Source: Eulemur rufifrons
Taxonomy: Eukaryota; Chordata; Mammalia; Primates; Lemuridae
DNA length: 64,000 nucleotides
Direction of reading: 5' to 3'
NCBI RefSeq assembly: GCF_041146395.1
Contig: NW_027182937.1
Coordinates: forward strand, 312,501 to 376,500
In this document: one piece after another, positions 11,639 to 23,855 of the stretch
Layout of the letters: each line of letters begins with the position of its first letter
Position numbering within the stretch: position 1 is the first letter of the stretch
Notes under the pieces: generated by a model
Databases searched by the model: none
Seen by the model: only the letters and a program-made list of their open reading frames with translations
What the model was told of the DNA's origin: nothing
Made by a program: the position numbers and the translations under genes

Positions 11639-13502
11639 TTGTTTATGGTTAGCGCACGGGCCCTGTCTGCATTAGGCGGGCGGGGGGAGTTTCGGGGGCT
11701 GGGATTGTACCCGGGAACCCACTCTATCATACTCTGGGTATGGGCCCGTGGGTTTCATGCAGGACACAGTGGTAGAGCCTCCTTTCACGCATGGCATGGG
11801 AGGATTGCAGGCTTTCAAAACTCTAAGAAAGCAAGAAGTCTGAGAAATAGATTTAGGGTTAGGATTATGGTTAGGGTTAAGGATGAAGTTTAGTGTTAGG
11901 GTGAGGGCTTAGTGTTAGGGATTAGGGTTAGGGTTAAAGGTTACTCTTAGGTTTAACGGTTACACTTTGTTTTAGGGTTGAGGTTTACGATTAGGGTTAA
12001 GATGAGGGGTTGGGGTTTGGTACAGGGTTAGGGTTAAGTGTTAGGTTTAGGGTTGAAGATTAGGATTAGGGTTAGGATTAAAGGTTAGCGTGAGAGTTAA
12101 CACTTAGGGTTAAGGTTAAGAGTTAGGGTTTAGGGTTAGGGTAAGGGTTAGTTTTAGGGTTAGAGTTATGTGCTATGGTTTGTGTTAGAGGTTAGGGTTA
12201 GGTTTACTGGTCACGGTTAGGGTTACGTTTAGGGGTTAGCATTAGGGTTAGGGTTAGGGTTAGGGTTAAGGGATAGGATTAGGGTTAAGTGTTGGGCTTA
12301 GGGTTAGGGTTTAGTGTTAGGGTTATCATTAAGGATTAGGGGAAGGGTCAGGGTTAAATGCTTGGGTGCGGGTAATGGTTAGGGTCAGGGTGAAGGTTCA
12401 CGGATAGGGTTAGTGTTAAGGGTTACGGGAAGGTTTAGGGTTCAGGGTTAGAGTTTGCATTAGGGCTTAAGGTTAGGATTAGGCGGTAGGTTAGATTTAG
12501 GGTTAGATCTAGGCGTTAGGGTAAGGGCTAGCGTTAGGGTTAAGAGATAGGGTTAGGTTTAATGCTTAGGATTAGGGTTAGGGTTTGGGGTTAAAGTAAG
12601 TGCTAGGGGTTAGGTTTAAGGATCCAAGGTTAGGGTTATTTTTAGCTGTAGTGTTAGGGTTAGGGATAAGGGATCCCATTAGCATTAAGGGTCTTCCTTA
12701 CTGTAGGGTTAAGGGTTAGGCTTAGAGTTAAAGGTTAAGGTTAGGGTCAGTGTTAAGATTTAGGGTGAGGGTTAACGGTTAGGGTAAAGGTTAAGCGTTA
12801 GGGTTAGGGATTAGTGATTAGGGTTTTGGTTAGTGTTAGGGTTAGCGGTTAGGAGTTAGTGTTTTATGAAGGGGTATGGTTAGAATGAGGATTGGGGTTA
12901 GAGTTAGGGTGAGGTATAGGGGTTAGGTTTAGGGGTTAGTTTCAGGGTAAAAGGATAGGATTAGGGTTACGGGTTGGGCTTAGGTTTAGGGTTAAAGTTT
13001 ACAGCTAGGGTTAGGGATAGGGTTCAGGGTTAGCTTTAGGGGTTCTGGTTAGGGTTAGGTGTTAGGTTAGTGTCAGGGTTAGGTCTAGTCGTGAGGGTAA
13101 GGTTTAGGGTTATCTTTAAGAGCTAGGGTTAGTTTTAATGGTTAGGATTAGGATTAGGGTTAAGGGTTAGGATAAGGCTTAGGGGTTAGGGTGAAGGTTT
13201 AGGGTTTTTGTTAGGCATAGCGTTGGGTTTAGAAGTAAGGGTTACTGTCAGTGTTAGGGTTGTAGGTAGGGTTATGGTTAGGGTTAGCGGTTTAGAATTA
13301 GGGTTAGGGATTAGGTGTCACAGTGATGACTAGGAGATAGGGTTAGAATTATGGGATAGGGGTTGTTCCCAGGAAATGGGTTATGCATTAACGTTAGGAT
13401 AAGAGGTTAAAGTTAGGCGCACGGTGAGGTTTACGTGTTAAGGGGAGAAATAGGAACAGGGTTGGGTGTTATGTTCAGGGTTAGGGTTATCTGTTAAAGG
13501 TA
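11639..13502 (+). repeat. Satellite unit U7 (1864 bp)
   Basis: Complete, A-type, intact core frame; the ATG two codons into the frame is ATGGTT instead of ATGCTT. Lacks the GTCAAGGGTTAGGG step near 13195, as U3 does four units upstream. Confidence 0.9.
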
Positions 13503-15385
13503 TTGTTTATGCTTAGCGCACGGGCCCTGTCTGCATTAGGCGGGCGGGGGGAGTTTAGGGGGCTGGGATTGTACCCGGGAACCCACTCTATCATACTCTG
13601 GGTATGGGCCCGTGGGTTTCATGCAGGACACAGTGGTAGAGCCTCCTTTCACGCATGGCATGGGAGGATTGCAGGCTTTCAAAACTCTAAGAAAGCAAGA
13701 AGTCTGAGAATTAGATTTAGGGTTAGGATTCTGGTTAGGGTTAAGGATGAAGTTTAGTGTTAGGGTGAGGGCTTAGGGTTAGGGATTAGGTTAAGGGTTA
13801 AAGGTTACTCTTAGGTTTAACGGTTACACTTTGGTTTAGGGTTGAGGTTTACGGTTAGGGTTAAGATGAGGGGTTAGGGTTTGGTACAGGGTTAGGGTTA
13901 AGTGTTAGGTTTAGGGTTGAAGATTAGGATTAGGGTTAGGATTAAAGGTTAGCGTGAGAGTTAACGCTTAGGGTTAAGGTTAAGAGTTAGGGTTTAGGGT
14001 TAGGGTTAAGGTTAGGGTTAGTTTTAGGGTTAGAGTTATGTGGTATGGTTTGTGTTAGAGGTTAGGGTTAGGTTTACTGGTCACGGTTAGGGTTACGTTT
14101 AGGGGGTAGCATTAGGGTTAGGGTTAGGGTTAGGGTTAATGGATAGGATTAGGGTTAAGTGTTGGGCTTAGGGTTAGGGTTTAGTGTTAACGTTAGCATT
14201 AAGGATTAGGGTTAGGGTCAGGGTTAAATGCTTGGGTGCGGGTAATGGTTAGGGTCAGGGTTTAGGTTCACGGATAGGGTTAGTGTTAAGGGTTATGGGT
14301 AGGTTTAGGGTTCGGGGTTAGTGTTAGCATTAGGGCTTAAGTTTAGGATTAGGCGGTAGGTTAGATTTAGGGTTAGATCTAGGCGTTAGGGTAAGGGCTA
14401 GCTTTAGGGTTAAGAGATAGGGTTAGGTTTAAGGCTTAGGATTAGGGTTAGGGTTTGGGGTTAAAGTAAGTGTTAGGGGTTAGGTTTAAGGATCCAAGGT
14501 TAGGGTTATTTTTAGCTGTAGTGTTAAGGTTAGGGATAAGGGATCCAATTAGCATTAAGGGTCTTCCTTACTGTAGGTTTAAGGGTTAGGCTTAGAGTTA
14601 AAGGTTAAGGTTAGGGTCAGTGTTAAGATTTAGGGTGAGGGTTAACGGTTAGGGTAAAGGTTAAGCGTTAGGGTTAGGGATTAGTGATTAGGGTTTTTGG
14701 TTAGTGTTAGAGTTAGCGGTTAGGAGTTAGTGTTTTATGAAGGGGTATGGTTAGAATTAGGATTGGGGTTAGAGTTAGGGTGAGGTATAGGGGTTAGGTT
14801 TAGGGGTTAGTTTTAGGGTAAAAGGATAGGATTAGGGTTATGGGTTGGGTTTAGGTTTAGGGTTAAAGTTTACTGCTTGGGTTAGGGATAGGGTTCAGGG
14901 TTAGCTTTAGGGGTTCTGGTTAGGGTTAGGTGTTAGGTTAGTGTCAGGGTAAGGTCTAGTCGTGAGGGTAAGGTTTAGGGTTAGCTTTAAGAGCTAGGGT
15001 TAGGTTTAATGGTTAGGATTAGGATTAGGGTTAAGGGTTAGGGTAAGGCTTAGGGGTTACGGTGAAGGGTTAGGGTCAAGGGTTAAGGTTTTTGTTAGGC
15101 ATAGCGTTGGGGTTAGGAGTAAGGGTTACTGTCAGTGTTAGGGTTGTAGGTGGGGTTACGCTTAGGGTTAGCGGTTTAGAATTGGGTTAGGGATTAGGTG
15201 TCACAGTGATGACTAGGAGATAGGGTTAGAATTATGGGATAGGGGTTGGTCTCAGGAAATGGGTTATGCATTAACGTTAGGATAAGAGGTTAAAGTTAGG
15301 GACACGGTGAGGTTTACAAGTTAAGGGGAGAAATAGTAACAGGGTTGGGTGTTATGTTCAGGGTTAGGGTTATCTGTTAAAGGTA
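13503..15385 (+). repeat. Satellite unit U8 (1883 bp)
   Basis: Complete, C-type, intact core frame. The usual GGGATCCCATT is GGGATCCAATT near 14540. Confidence 0.9.
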
Positions 15386-17263
15386 TTGTTTATGCTTAGC
15401 GCACGGGCCCTGTCTGCATTAGGCGGGCGGGGGGACTTTAGGGGGCTGGGATTGTACCCGGGAACCCACTCTATCATACTCTGGGAATGGGCCCGTGGGT
15501 TTCATGCAGGACACAGTGGTAGAGCCTCCTTTCACGCATGGCATGGGAGGATTGCAGGCTTTCTAAACTCTAAGAAAGCAAGAAGTCTGAGAATTAGATT
15601 TAGGGTTAGGATTATGGTTAGGGTTAAGGATGAAGTTTAGTGTTAGGGTGAGGGCTTAGGGTTAGGGATTAGGGTTAGGGTTAAAGGTTACTCTTAGTTT
15701 TAACGGTTACGCTTTGGTTTAGGGTTGAGGTTTACGGTTAGGGTTAAGATGAGGGGTTAGGGTTTGGTACAGGGTTAGGGTTAAGTGTTAGGTTTAGGGT
15801 TGAAGATTAGGATTAGGGTTAGGATTAAAGGTTAGCGTGAGAGTTAACGCTTAAGGTTAAGGTTAAGAGTTAAGGTTTAGGGTTAGGGTTAGGGTTAGGG
15901 TTAGTTTTAGGGTTGGAGTTATGTGCTATGGTTTGTGTTAGAGGTTAGGGTTAGGTTTACTGGTCACGGTTAGGGTTACGTTTAGGGGGTAGCATTAGGG
16001 TTAGGGTTAGGGTTAAGGGATAGGATTAGGGATAAGTGTTGGGCTTAGGGTTAGGGTTTAGTGTTAGGGTTAGCATGAAGGATTAGGTTTAGGGTCAGGG
16101 TTAAATGCTTGGGTGCGGGTAATTGTTAGGGTCATGGTTTAGGTTCACGGATAGGGTTAGTGTTAAGGGTTACGGGTAGGTTTAGGGTTCAGGGTTAGTG
16201 TTAGCATTAGGGCTTCAGGTTAGGATTAGGCGGTAGGTTAGATTTAGGGTTAGATCTAGGCGTTAGGGTAAGGGCTAGCATCAGGGATAAGAGATAGGGT
16301 TAGGTTTAATGCTTAGGATTAGGGTTAGGGTTTGGGGTGAAAGTAAGTGTTAGGGGTTAGGTTTAAGGATCCAAGGTTAGGGTTATTTTTAGCTGTAGTG
16401 TTAGGGTTAGGGATAAGGGATCCCATTATCATTAAGGGTCTTCCTTACTGTAGGGTTAAGGGTTAGGCTTAGAGTTAAAGGTTAAGGTTAGGGTCAGTGT
16501 TAAGATTTAGGGTGAGGGTTAACGGTTAGGGTAAAGGTTAAGCGTTAGGGTTAGGGATTAGTGATTAGGGTTTTTGGTTAGTGTTAGGGTTAGCGGTTAG
16601 GAGTTAGTGCTTTATGAATGGGTATGGTTTGAATTAGGATTGGGGTTAGAGTTAGGGTGAGGTATAAATGTTAGGTTTAGGGGTTAGTTTTAGGGTAAAA
16701 GGATAGGATTAGGGTTACGGTTTGGGCTTAGGTTTAGGGTTAAAGTTTACTGCTAGGGTTAGGCATAGGTTTCAGGGTTAGCTTTAGCGGTTCTGGTTAG
16801 GGTTATGTGTTAGGTTAGTGTCAGGGTTAGGTCTAGTCGTGAGGGTAAGGTTTAGGGTTAGCTTTAAGAGCTAGGGTTAGGTTTAATGGTTAGGATTAGG
16901 ATTAGGGTTAAGGGTTAGGGTAAGGCTTAGGGGTTAGGGTGAAGGGTTAGGGTCAAGGGTTAGGGTTTTTGTTAGGCATAGCGTTGGGGTTAGAAGTAAG
17001 GGTTACTGTCAGTGTTAGGGTTGTAGGTAGGGTTACGGTTAGGGTTAGCGGTTTAGAATTAGGGTTAGGGATTAGGTGTCACAGTGATGACTAGGAGATA
17101 GGGTTAGAATTATGGGATAGGGGTTGTTCTCAGGAAATGGGTTATGCATTAACGTTAGGATAAGAGGTTAAAGTTAGGCGCACGGTGAGGTTTACGTGTT
17201 AAGGGGAGAAATAGGAACAGGGTTGGGTGTTATGTTCAGGGTTAGGGTTATCTGTTAAAGGTA
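15386..17263 (+). repeat. Satellite unit U9 (1878 bp)
   Basis: Complete, A-type, intact core frame with scattered substitutions only. Confidence 0.9.
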
Positions 17264-17474
17264 TTGTTTATGCTTAGCGCACGGGCCCTGTCTGCATTAG
17301 GCGGGCGGGGGGAGTTTAGGGGGCTGGGATTGTACCCGGGAACCCACTCTATCATACTCTGGGTATGGGCCCGTGGGTTTCATGCAGGACACAGTGGTAG
17401 AGCCTCCTTTCACGCATGGCATGGGAGGATTGCAGGCTTTCTAAACTCTAAGCAAGCAAGAAGGCTGAGAATTA
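17264..17474 (+). promoter_or_regulatory. GC-rich non-telomeric core of the satellite unit (reference copy)
   Basis: This 210-base segment is the only part of the unit without telomere-like hexamers. It contains a GC box (GGGCGGGG, Sp1/KLF-type), two GGGCCC sites and several CpGs, and recurs in 30 units at the coordinates given as unit starts. Core promoters near telomere repeats drive TERRA in other mammals (established for subtelomeric CpG promoters); a promoter role here is inference from composition only. I see no TATA box and cannot place a start site. Confidence 0.35.
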
Positions 17475-17746
17475 GATTTAGGGTTAGGATTCTGGTTAGG
17501 GTTAAGGATGAAGTTTAGTGTTAGGGTGAGGGCTTAAGGTTAGGGATTAGGGTTAGGGTTAAAGGTTACTCTTAGGTTTAACAGTTACACTTTGGTTTAG
17601 GGTTGAGGTTTACGGTTAGGGTTAAGATGAGGGGTTAGGGTTTGGTACAGGGTTAGGGTTAAGTGTTAGGTTTAGGGTTGAAGATTAGGATTAGGGTTAG
17701 GATTAAAGGTTAGCGTGAGAGTTAACGCTTAGGGTTAACGTTAAGA

Positions 17747-17777
<31 letters not shown>

Positions 17778-19135
17778 TTTAGGGTTATAGTTAGGAGCTA
17801 TGGTTTGTGTTAGAGGTTAGGGTTAGGTTTACTGGTCACGGTTAGGGTTACGTTTAGGGGGTAGCATTAGGGTTAGGGTTAGGGTTAAGGGATAGGATTA
17901 GGGTTAAGTGTTGGGCTTAAGGTTAGGGTTTAGTGTTAGGGTTAGCATTAAGGATTAGGGTGAGGGTGAGGGTTAAATGCTTGGTTGCGGGTAATGGTTA
18001 GGGTCAGGGTTAAGGTTCACGGATAGGGTTAGTGTTAAGGGTTACGGGTAGGTTTAGGGTTCAGGGTTAGTGTTAGCATTAGGGCTTAAGGTTAGGATTA
18101 GGCGGTAGGTTAGATTTAGGGTTAGATCTAGGCGTTAGGGTAAGGGCTAGCGTTAGGGTTAAGAGATAGGGTTAGGTTTAATGCTTAGGATTAGGGTTAG
18201 GGTTTGGGGTTAAAGTAAGTGTTAGGGGTTAGGTTTAAGGATCAAAGGTTAGGGTTATTTTTAGCTGTAGTGTTAGGGTTAGTGATAAGGGATCCCATTA
18301 GCATTAAGTGTCTTCCTTACTGTAGGGTTAAGGGTTAGCCTTAGAGTTGAAGGTTAAGGTTAGGGTCAGTGTTAAGATTTAGGGTGAGGGTTAACGGTTA
18401 GGGTAAAGGTTAAGCGTTAGGGTTAGGGATTAGAGATTAGGGTTTTTGGTTAGTGTTAGGGTTAGCGGTTAGGAGTTAGTGTTTTATGAAGGGGTATGGT
18501 TAGAATTAGGATTGGGGTTAGAGTTAGGGTGAGGAATAGGGGTTAGGTTTAGGGGTTAGTTTTAGGGTAAAAGGATAGGATTAGGGTTACGGGTTGGGCT
18601 TAGGTTTAGGGTTAAAGTTTACTGCTGGGGTTAGGGATAGGGTTCAGGGTTAGCTTTAGGGGTTCTGGTTAGGGTTAGTTGTTAGGTTAGTGTCAGGGTT
18701 AGGTCTAGTCGTGAGGGTAAGGTTTAGGGTTAGCTTTAAGAGCTAGGGTTAGGTTTAATGGTTAGGATTAGTATTAGGGTTAAGGATTAGGGTAAGGTTT
18801 AGGGGTTAGGGTGAAGGGTTAGGGTCAAGGGTTAGGGTTTTTGTTAGGCATAGCGTTGGGGTTAGAAGTAAGGGTTACTGTCAGTGTTAGGGTTGTAGGT
18901 AGGGTTACGGTTAGGGTTAGCGGTTTAGAATTAGGGTTAGGGATTAGGTGTCACAGTGATGACTAGGAGATAGGGTTAGAATTATGGGATAGGGGTTGTT
19001 CTCAGGAAATGGGTTATGTATTAACGTTAGGATAAGAGGTTAAAGTTAGGCGCACGGTGAGGTTTACGTGTTAAGGGGAGAAATAGGAACAGGGTTGGGT
19101 GTTATGTTCAGGGTTAGGGTTATCTGTTAAAGGTA
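17264..19135 (+). repeat. Satellite unit U10 (1872 bp), good reference copy
   Basis: Complete, C-type. Core landmarks: GGGCCC at 17283, GC box GGGCGGGG at 17303-17310, CCCGGG at 17335, a second GGGCCC at 17367. Core end reads AAGCAAGCAAGAAGGCTG, a variant pair shared with the distant U27. Confidence 0.92.
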
Positions 19136-21979
19136 TTGTTTATGCTTAGCGAACGGGCCCTGTGTGCAGTAGGCGGGCGGGGGGAGGTTAGGGGGCTGGG
19201 ATTGTACCCAGGAACTCACTCTATCATACTCTGGGTATGGGCCCATGGGTTTCATGCAGGACACAGTGGTAGAGCCTCCTTTCACGCATGGCATGGGAGG
19301 ATTGCAGGCTTTCTAAACTCTAAGAAAGCAAGAAGTCTGAGAATTAGATTTAGGATTCTGGTTAGGTTTAAGGATGAAGTTTAGTGTTAGGGTGAGGGCT
19401 TAGGGTTAGGGATTAGTGTTAGGGTTAAAGGTTATTCTTAGGTTTAACGGTTACACTTTGGTTTAGGGTTGAGGTTTATGGTTAGGGTTAAGATGAGGGG
19501 TTAGGGTTTGGTACAGGGTTAGGGTTAAGTGTTAGGTTTAGGGTTGAAGATTAGGATTAGGGTTAGGATTAAAGGTTAGCGTTAGAGTTAACGCTTAGTG
19601 TTAAGGTTAAGTGTTAGGGTTTAGGGTTAGGGATAGGGTTAGTTTTAGGGTTAGAGTTATGTGCTATGGTTTGTGTTAGAGGTTAGGGTTAGGTTTACTG
19701 GTCACGGTTAGGGTTATGTTTAGGGGTTAGCATTAGGGTTAGGGTTAGGGTTAAGTGATAGAATTAGGGTTAAGTGTTGGGCTTATCGTTAGGGTTTAGT
19801 GTTAAGGTTAGCATTAAGGATAAGGTTAGGGTCAGGGTTAAATGCTTGGGTGCGGGTAATGGTTAGGGTCAGTGTTAAGGTTCACGGATAGGGTTAGTGT
19901 TAAGGGTTACGGGTAGGTTTAGGGTTCAGGGTTAGTGTTAGCATTAGGGCTTAAGGTTAGGATTAGGCGGTAGGTTAGATTTAGGGTTAGATCTAGGCGT
20001 TAGGGTAAGGGCTAGCGTTAGGGTTAAGAGATAGGGTTAGGTTTAATGCTTAGGATTAGGGTTAGGGTTTGGGGTTAAAGTAAGTGTTAGGGGTTAGGTT
20101 TAAGGATCCAAGGTTAGGGTTATTTTTAGCTGTAGTGTTAGGGTTAGGGATAAGGGATCCCATTAGCATTAAGGGTCTTCCTTACTGTAGGGTTAAGGGT
20201 TAGGCTTAGAGTTAAAGGTTAAGGTTAGGGTCAGGGTTAAGATTTAGGGGGAGGGTTAACGGTTAGGGTAAAGGTTAAGCGTTAGGGTTAGGGATTAGTG
20301 ATTAGGGTTTTTGGTTAGTGTTAGGGTTAGCGGTTAGGAGTTAGTGTTTTATGAAGGGGTATGGTTAGAATTAGGATTTGGGTTAGAGTTAGGGTGAGGT
20401 ATAGGGGTTAGGTTTAGGGGTTAGTTTTAGGGTAAAAGGATAGGATTAGAGTTACGGGTTGGGCTTAGGTTTAGGGTTAAAGTTTACTGCTGGGGTTAGG
20501 GATAGGGTTCAGGGTTAGCTTTAGGGGTTCTGGTTAGGGTTAGGTGTTAGGTTAGTGTCAGGGTTAGGTCTAGTCGTGAGGGTAAGGTTTAGGGTTAGCT
20601 TTAAGAGCTATGGTTAGGGTTAGTTTTAGGGTTAGAGTTATGTGCTATGGTTTGTGTTAGAGGTTAGGGTTAGGTTTACTGGTCACGGTTAGGGTTACGT
20701 TTAGGGGGTAGCTTTAGGGTTAGGGTTAGGGTTAAGGGATAGGATTAGGGTTAAGTTTTGCGCCGAGGGTTAGGGATTAGTGTTAGGTTTATCATTAAGG
20801 ATTAGGGTTAGAATCAGGTTTAAATGCATGGGTGCGGGTAATGGTTAGGGTCAGGGTTATGGTTCACGGATAGGGTTAGTGTTAAGGGTTACGGGTAGGT
20901 CTAGGGTTCAGGGTTAGTGTTAGCATTAGGGCTTAAGGTTAGGATTAGGCGGTAGGTTAGATTTAGTGTTAGATCTAGGCGTTAGGGTAAGGGCTAGCGT
21001 TAGGGTTAAGAGATAGGGTTAGGTTTAAGGCTTAGGATTAGGGTTAGGGTTTGGGGTTAAAGTAAGTCTTAGGGGTTAGGTTTAAGGATCCAAGGTTAGG
21101 GTTATTTTTAGCTGTAGTGTTAGGGTTAGGGATAACGGAACCCATTAGCATTAAGGGTCTTCCTTACTGTAGGGTTAAGGGTTAGGCTTAGAGTTAAAGG
21201 TTAAGTTTAGGGTCAGTGTTAAGATTTCGGGTGAGGGTTAACGGTCAGGGTAAAGGTTAAGCGTTAGGGTGAGGGATTAGTGATTAGGGTTTTTGGTTAG
21301 TGTTAGGGTTAGCGGTTAGGAGTTAGTGTTTTATGAAGGGGTATGGTTAGAATTAGGATTGGGGTTAGAGTTAGGGTGAGGTATAGGGGTTAGGTTTAGG
21401 GGTTAGTTTTAGGGTAAAACGAAAGGATTAGGGTTACGGGTTGGGCTTAGGTTTAGGGTTAAATTTTACTGCTAGGGTTAGGGATAGGGTTCAGGGTTAG
21501 CTTTAGGGGTTCTGGTTAGGGTTAGGTGTTAGGTTAGTGTCAGGGTTAGGTCTAGCTGAGGGTAAGTTTTAGGGTTAGCTTTAAGAGCTAGGGTTAGGTT
21601 TAATGGTTAGGATTAGGATTAGGGTTAACGGTTAGGTAAGGCTTAGGGGTTAGGGTGAAGGGTTAGGGTCAAGGTTTAGGGTTTTTGTTAGGCATAGCGT
21701 TGGGGTTAGAAGTAAGGGTTACTGGCAGTGTTAGGGTTGTAGGTAGGGTTCCGGTTAGGGTTAGCGGTTTAGCATTATGGTTAGGGATTAGGTGTCACAG
21801 TGATGACTAGGAGATAGGGTTAGAATTATGGGATAGGGGTTGTTCTCAGGAAATGGGTTATGCATTAACGTTATGATAAGAGGTTAAAGTTAGGCGCACG
21901 GTGAGTTTTACGTGTTAAGGGGAGAAATAGGAACAGGGTTGGGTGTTATGTTCAGGGTTAGGGTTATCTGTTAAAGGTA
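19136..21979 (+). repeat. Satellite unit U11, one and a half units (2844 bp)
   Basis: C-type. The core has a 6-base in-frame deletion (82-codon frame). Unit positions 0 to about 1475 run to 20610, then the sequence jumps back to about position 505 (TTAGTTTTAGGGTTAGAG) and continues to the next core. The same junction occurs in U25. Confidence 0.9.
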
Positions 21980-22459
21980 TTGTTTATGCTTACTGCACGG
22001 GCCCTGTCTGCATTAGGCGGGCGGGGGGAGTTTAGGGGGCTGGGATTGTACCCGGGAACCCACTCTATCATACTCTGGGTATGGGCCCGTGGGTTTCATG
22101 CAGGACACAGTGGTAGAGCCTCCTTTCACGCATTGCATGGGAGGATTGCAGGCTTTCTAAACTCTAAGAAAGCAAGAAGTCTGAGAATTAGATTTAGGGT
22201 TAGGATTATTTTTAAGGTTAAGGATGAAGTTTAGTGTTAGGGTGAGGGCTTAGGTTTAGGGATTAGGGTTAGGGTTAAAGGATACTCTTAGGTTTAACGG
22301 TTACACTTTGGTTTAGGTTTGAGGTTTACGTTTAGGGTTAAGATGAGGGGTTAGGGTTTGGTACAGGGTTAGGGTTAAATGTTAGGTTTCGGGTTCAAGA
22401 TTAGGATTAGGGTTAGGATTAAAGGTTAGCGTGAGAGTTAACGCTTAGGGTTAAGGTTA

Positions 22460-22492
<33 letters not shown>

Positions 22493-23855
22493 GGTTAGTT
22501 TTAGGGTTAGAGTTATGTGCTATGGTTTGTGTTACAGGTTAGGGTTAGGTTTACTGTTAACGGTTAGGGTTATGTTTAGGGGGTAGCATTAGCGTTAGTG
22601 TTAGGGTTAACGGATAGGATTAGGGTTAAGTGTTGGGCTGAGGGTTAGGGTTAAGTGTTAGGGTTAGCATTAGGATTAGGGTTAAGGTCAGGGTTAAATG
22701 CTTGGATGCGGGTAATGGTTAGGGTCAGGGTTAAGGTTCACGGATAGAGTTAGTGTTAAGGGTTACGAGTAGGTTTAGGGTTCAGGGTTAGTGTTAGCAT
22801 TAGGGCTGAAGGTTAGGATTAGGCGGTAGGTTAGATTTAGGGTTAGATCTAGGCGTTAGGGTAAGGGCTAGCGTTAGGGTTTAGAGATAGGATTAGGTTT
22901 AATGCTTAGGATTAGGGTTAGGGTTTGGGGTTAAAGTAAGTGTTAGGGGTTAGGTTTAAGGGTCCAAGGTTAGGGTTATTTTTAGCTGTAGTGTTAGGGT
23001 TAGGGATAAGGGATCCCATTAGCATTAAGGGTCTTCCTTACTGTAGGGTTAAGGGTTAGGCTTAGAGTTAAAGTTTAAGGTTAGGGTCAGTGTTAAGATT
23101 TAGGGTGAGGGTTAACGGTCAGAGTAAAGGTTAAGCGTTAGGGTTAGGGATTAGTGATTAGGGATTTTGGTTGGTGTTAGGGTTAGCGGTTAGGGGTTAG
23201 TGTTTTATGAAGGGGTAGGGTTAGAATTAGGATTGGGGTTAGAGTTAGGGTGAGGTATAGGGGTTAGGTTTAGGGGTTAGTTTTAGGGTAAAAGGATAGG
23301 ATTAGGGTTACGGGTTGGGCTTTGGTTTAGGGTTAAAGTTTATTGCTAGGTTTAGGGATAGGGTTCACGGTTAGCTTTAGGGGTTCTGGTTAGGGTTAGG
23401 TGTTAGGTTAGTGTCAGGGTTAGGTCTAGTCGTGAGGGTAAGGTTTAGGGTTAGCTTTAAGAGCTAGGGTTAGGTTTAATGGTTAGGATTCGGATTAGGG
23501 TTAGGGGTTAGGGTAAGGCTTAGGGGTTAGGGTGAAGGGTTAGGGTCAAGGGTTAGGGTTTTTGTTAGGCATAGCGTTGGGGTTAGAAATACGGGTTACT
23601 GTCAGTGTTAGGGTTGTAGGTAGGGTTACGGTTAGGGTTAGCGGTTAGGAATTAGGGTTAGGGATTAGGTGTCACAGTGATGACTAGGAGATAGGGTTAG
23701 AATTATGGGATGGGGTTGTTCTCAGGAAATGGGTTATGCATTAACGTTAGGATAAGAGGTTAAAGTTAGGCGCACGGTGAGGTTTACGTGTTAAGGGGAG
23801 AAATAGGAACAGGGTTGGGTGTTATGTTCAGGGTTAGGGTTATCTGTTAAAGGTA
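21980..23855 (+). repeat. Satellite unit U12 (1876 bp)
   Basis: Complete; the marker reads ATTATTTTTAAGG, an altered A-type. Intact core frame. Confidence 0.9.

Noticed and set aside
17705..17735. AGCGT...ACGCT inverted repeat in each unit as a conserved RNA hairpin
   Set aside because: Several units change one arm without a matching change in the other (for example near 28046 and 61172), so pairing is not maintained.
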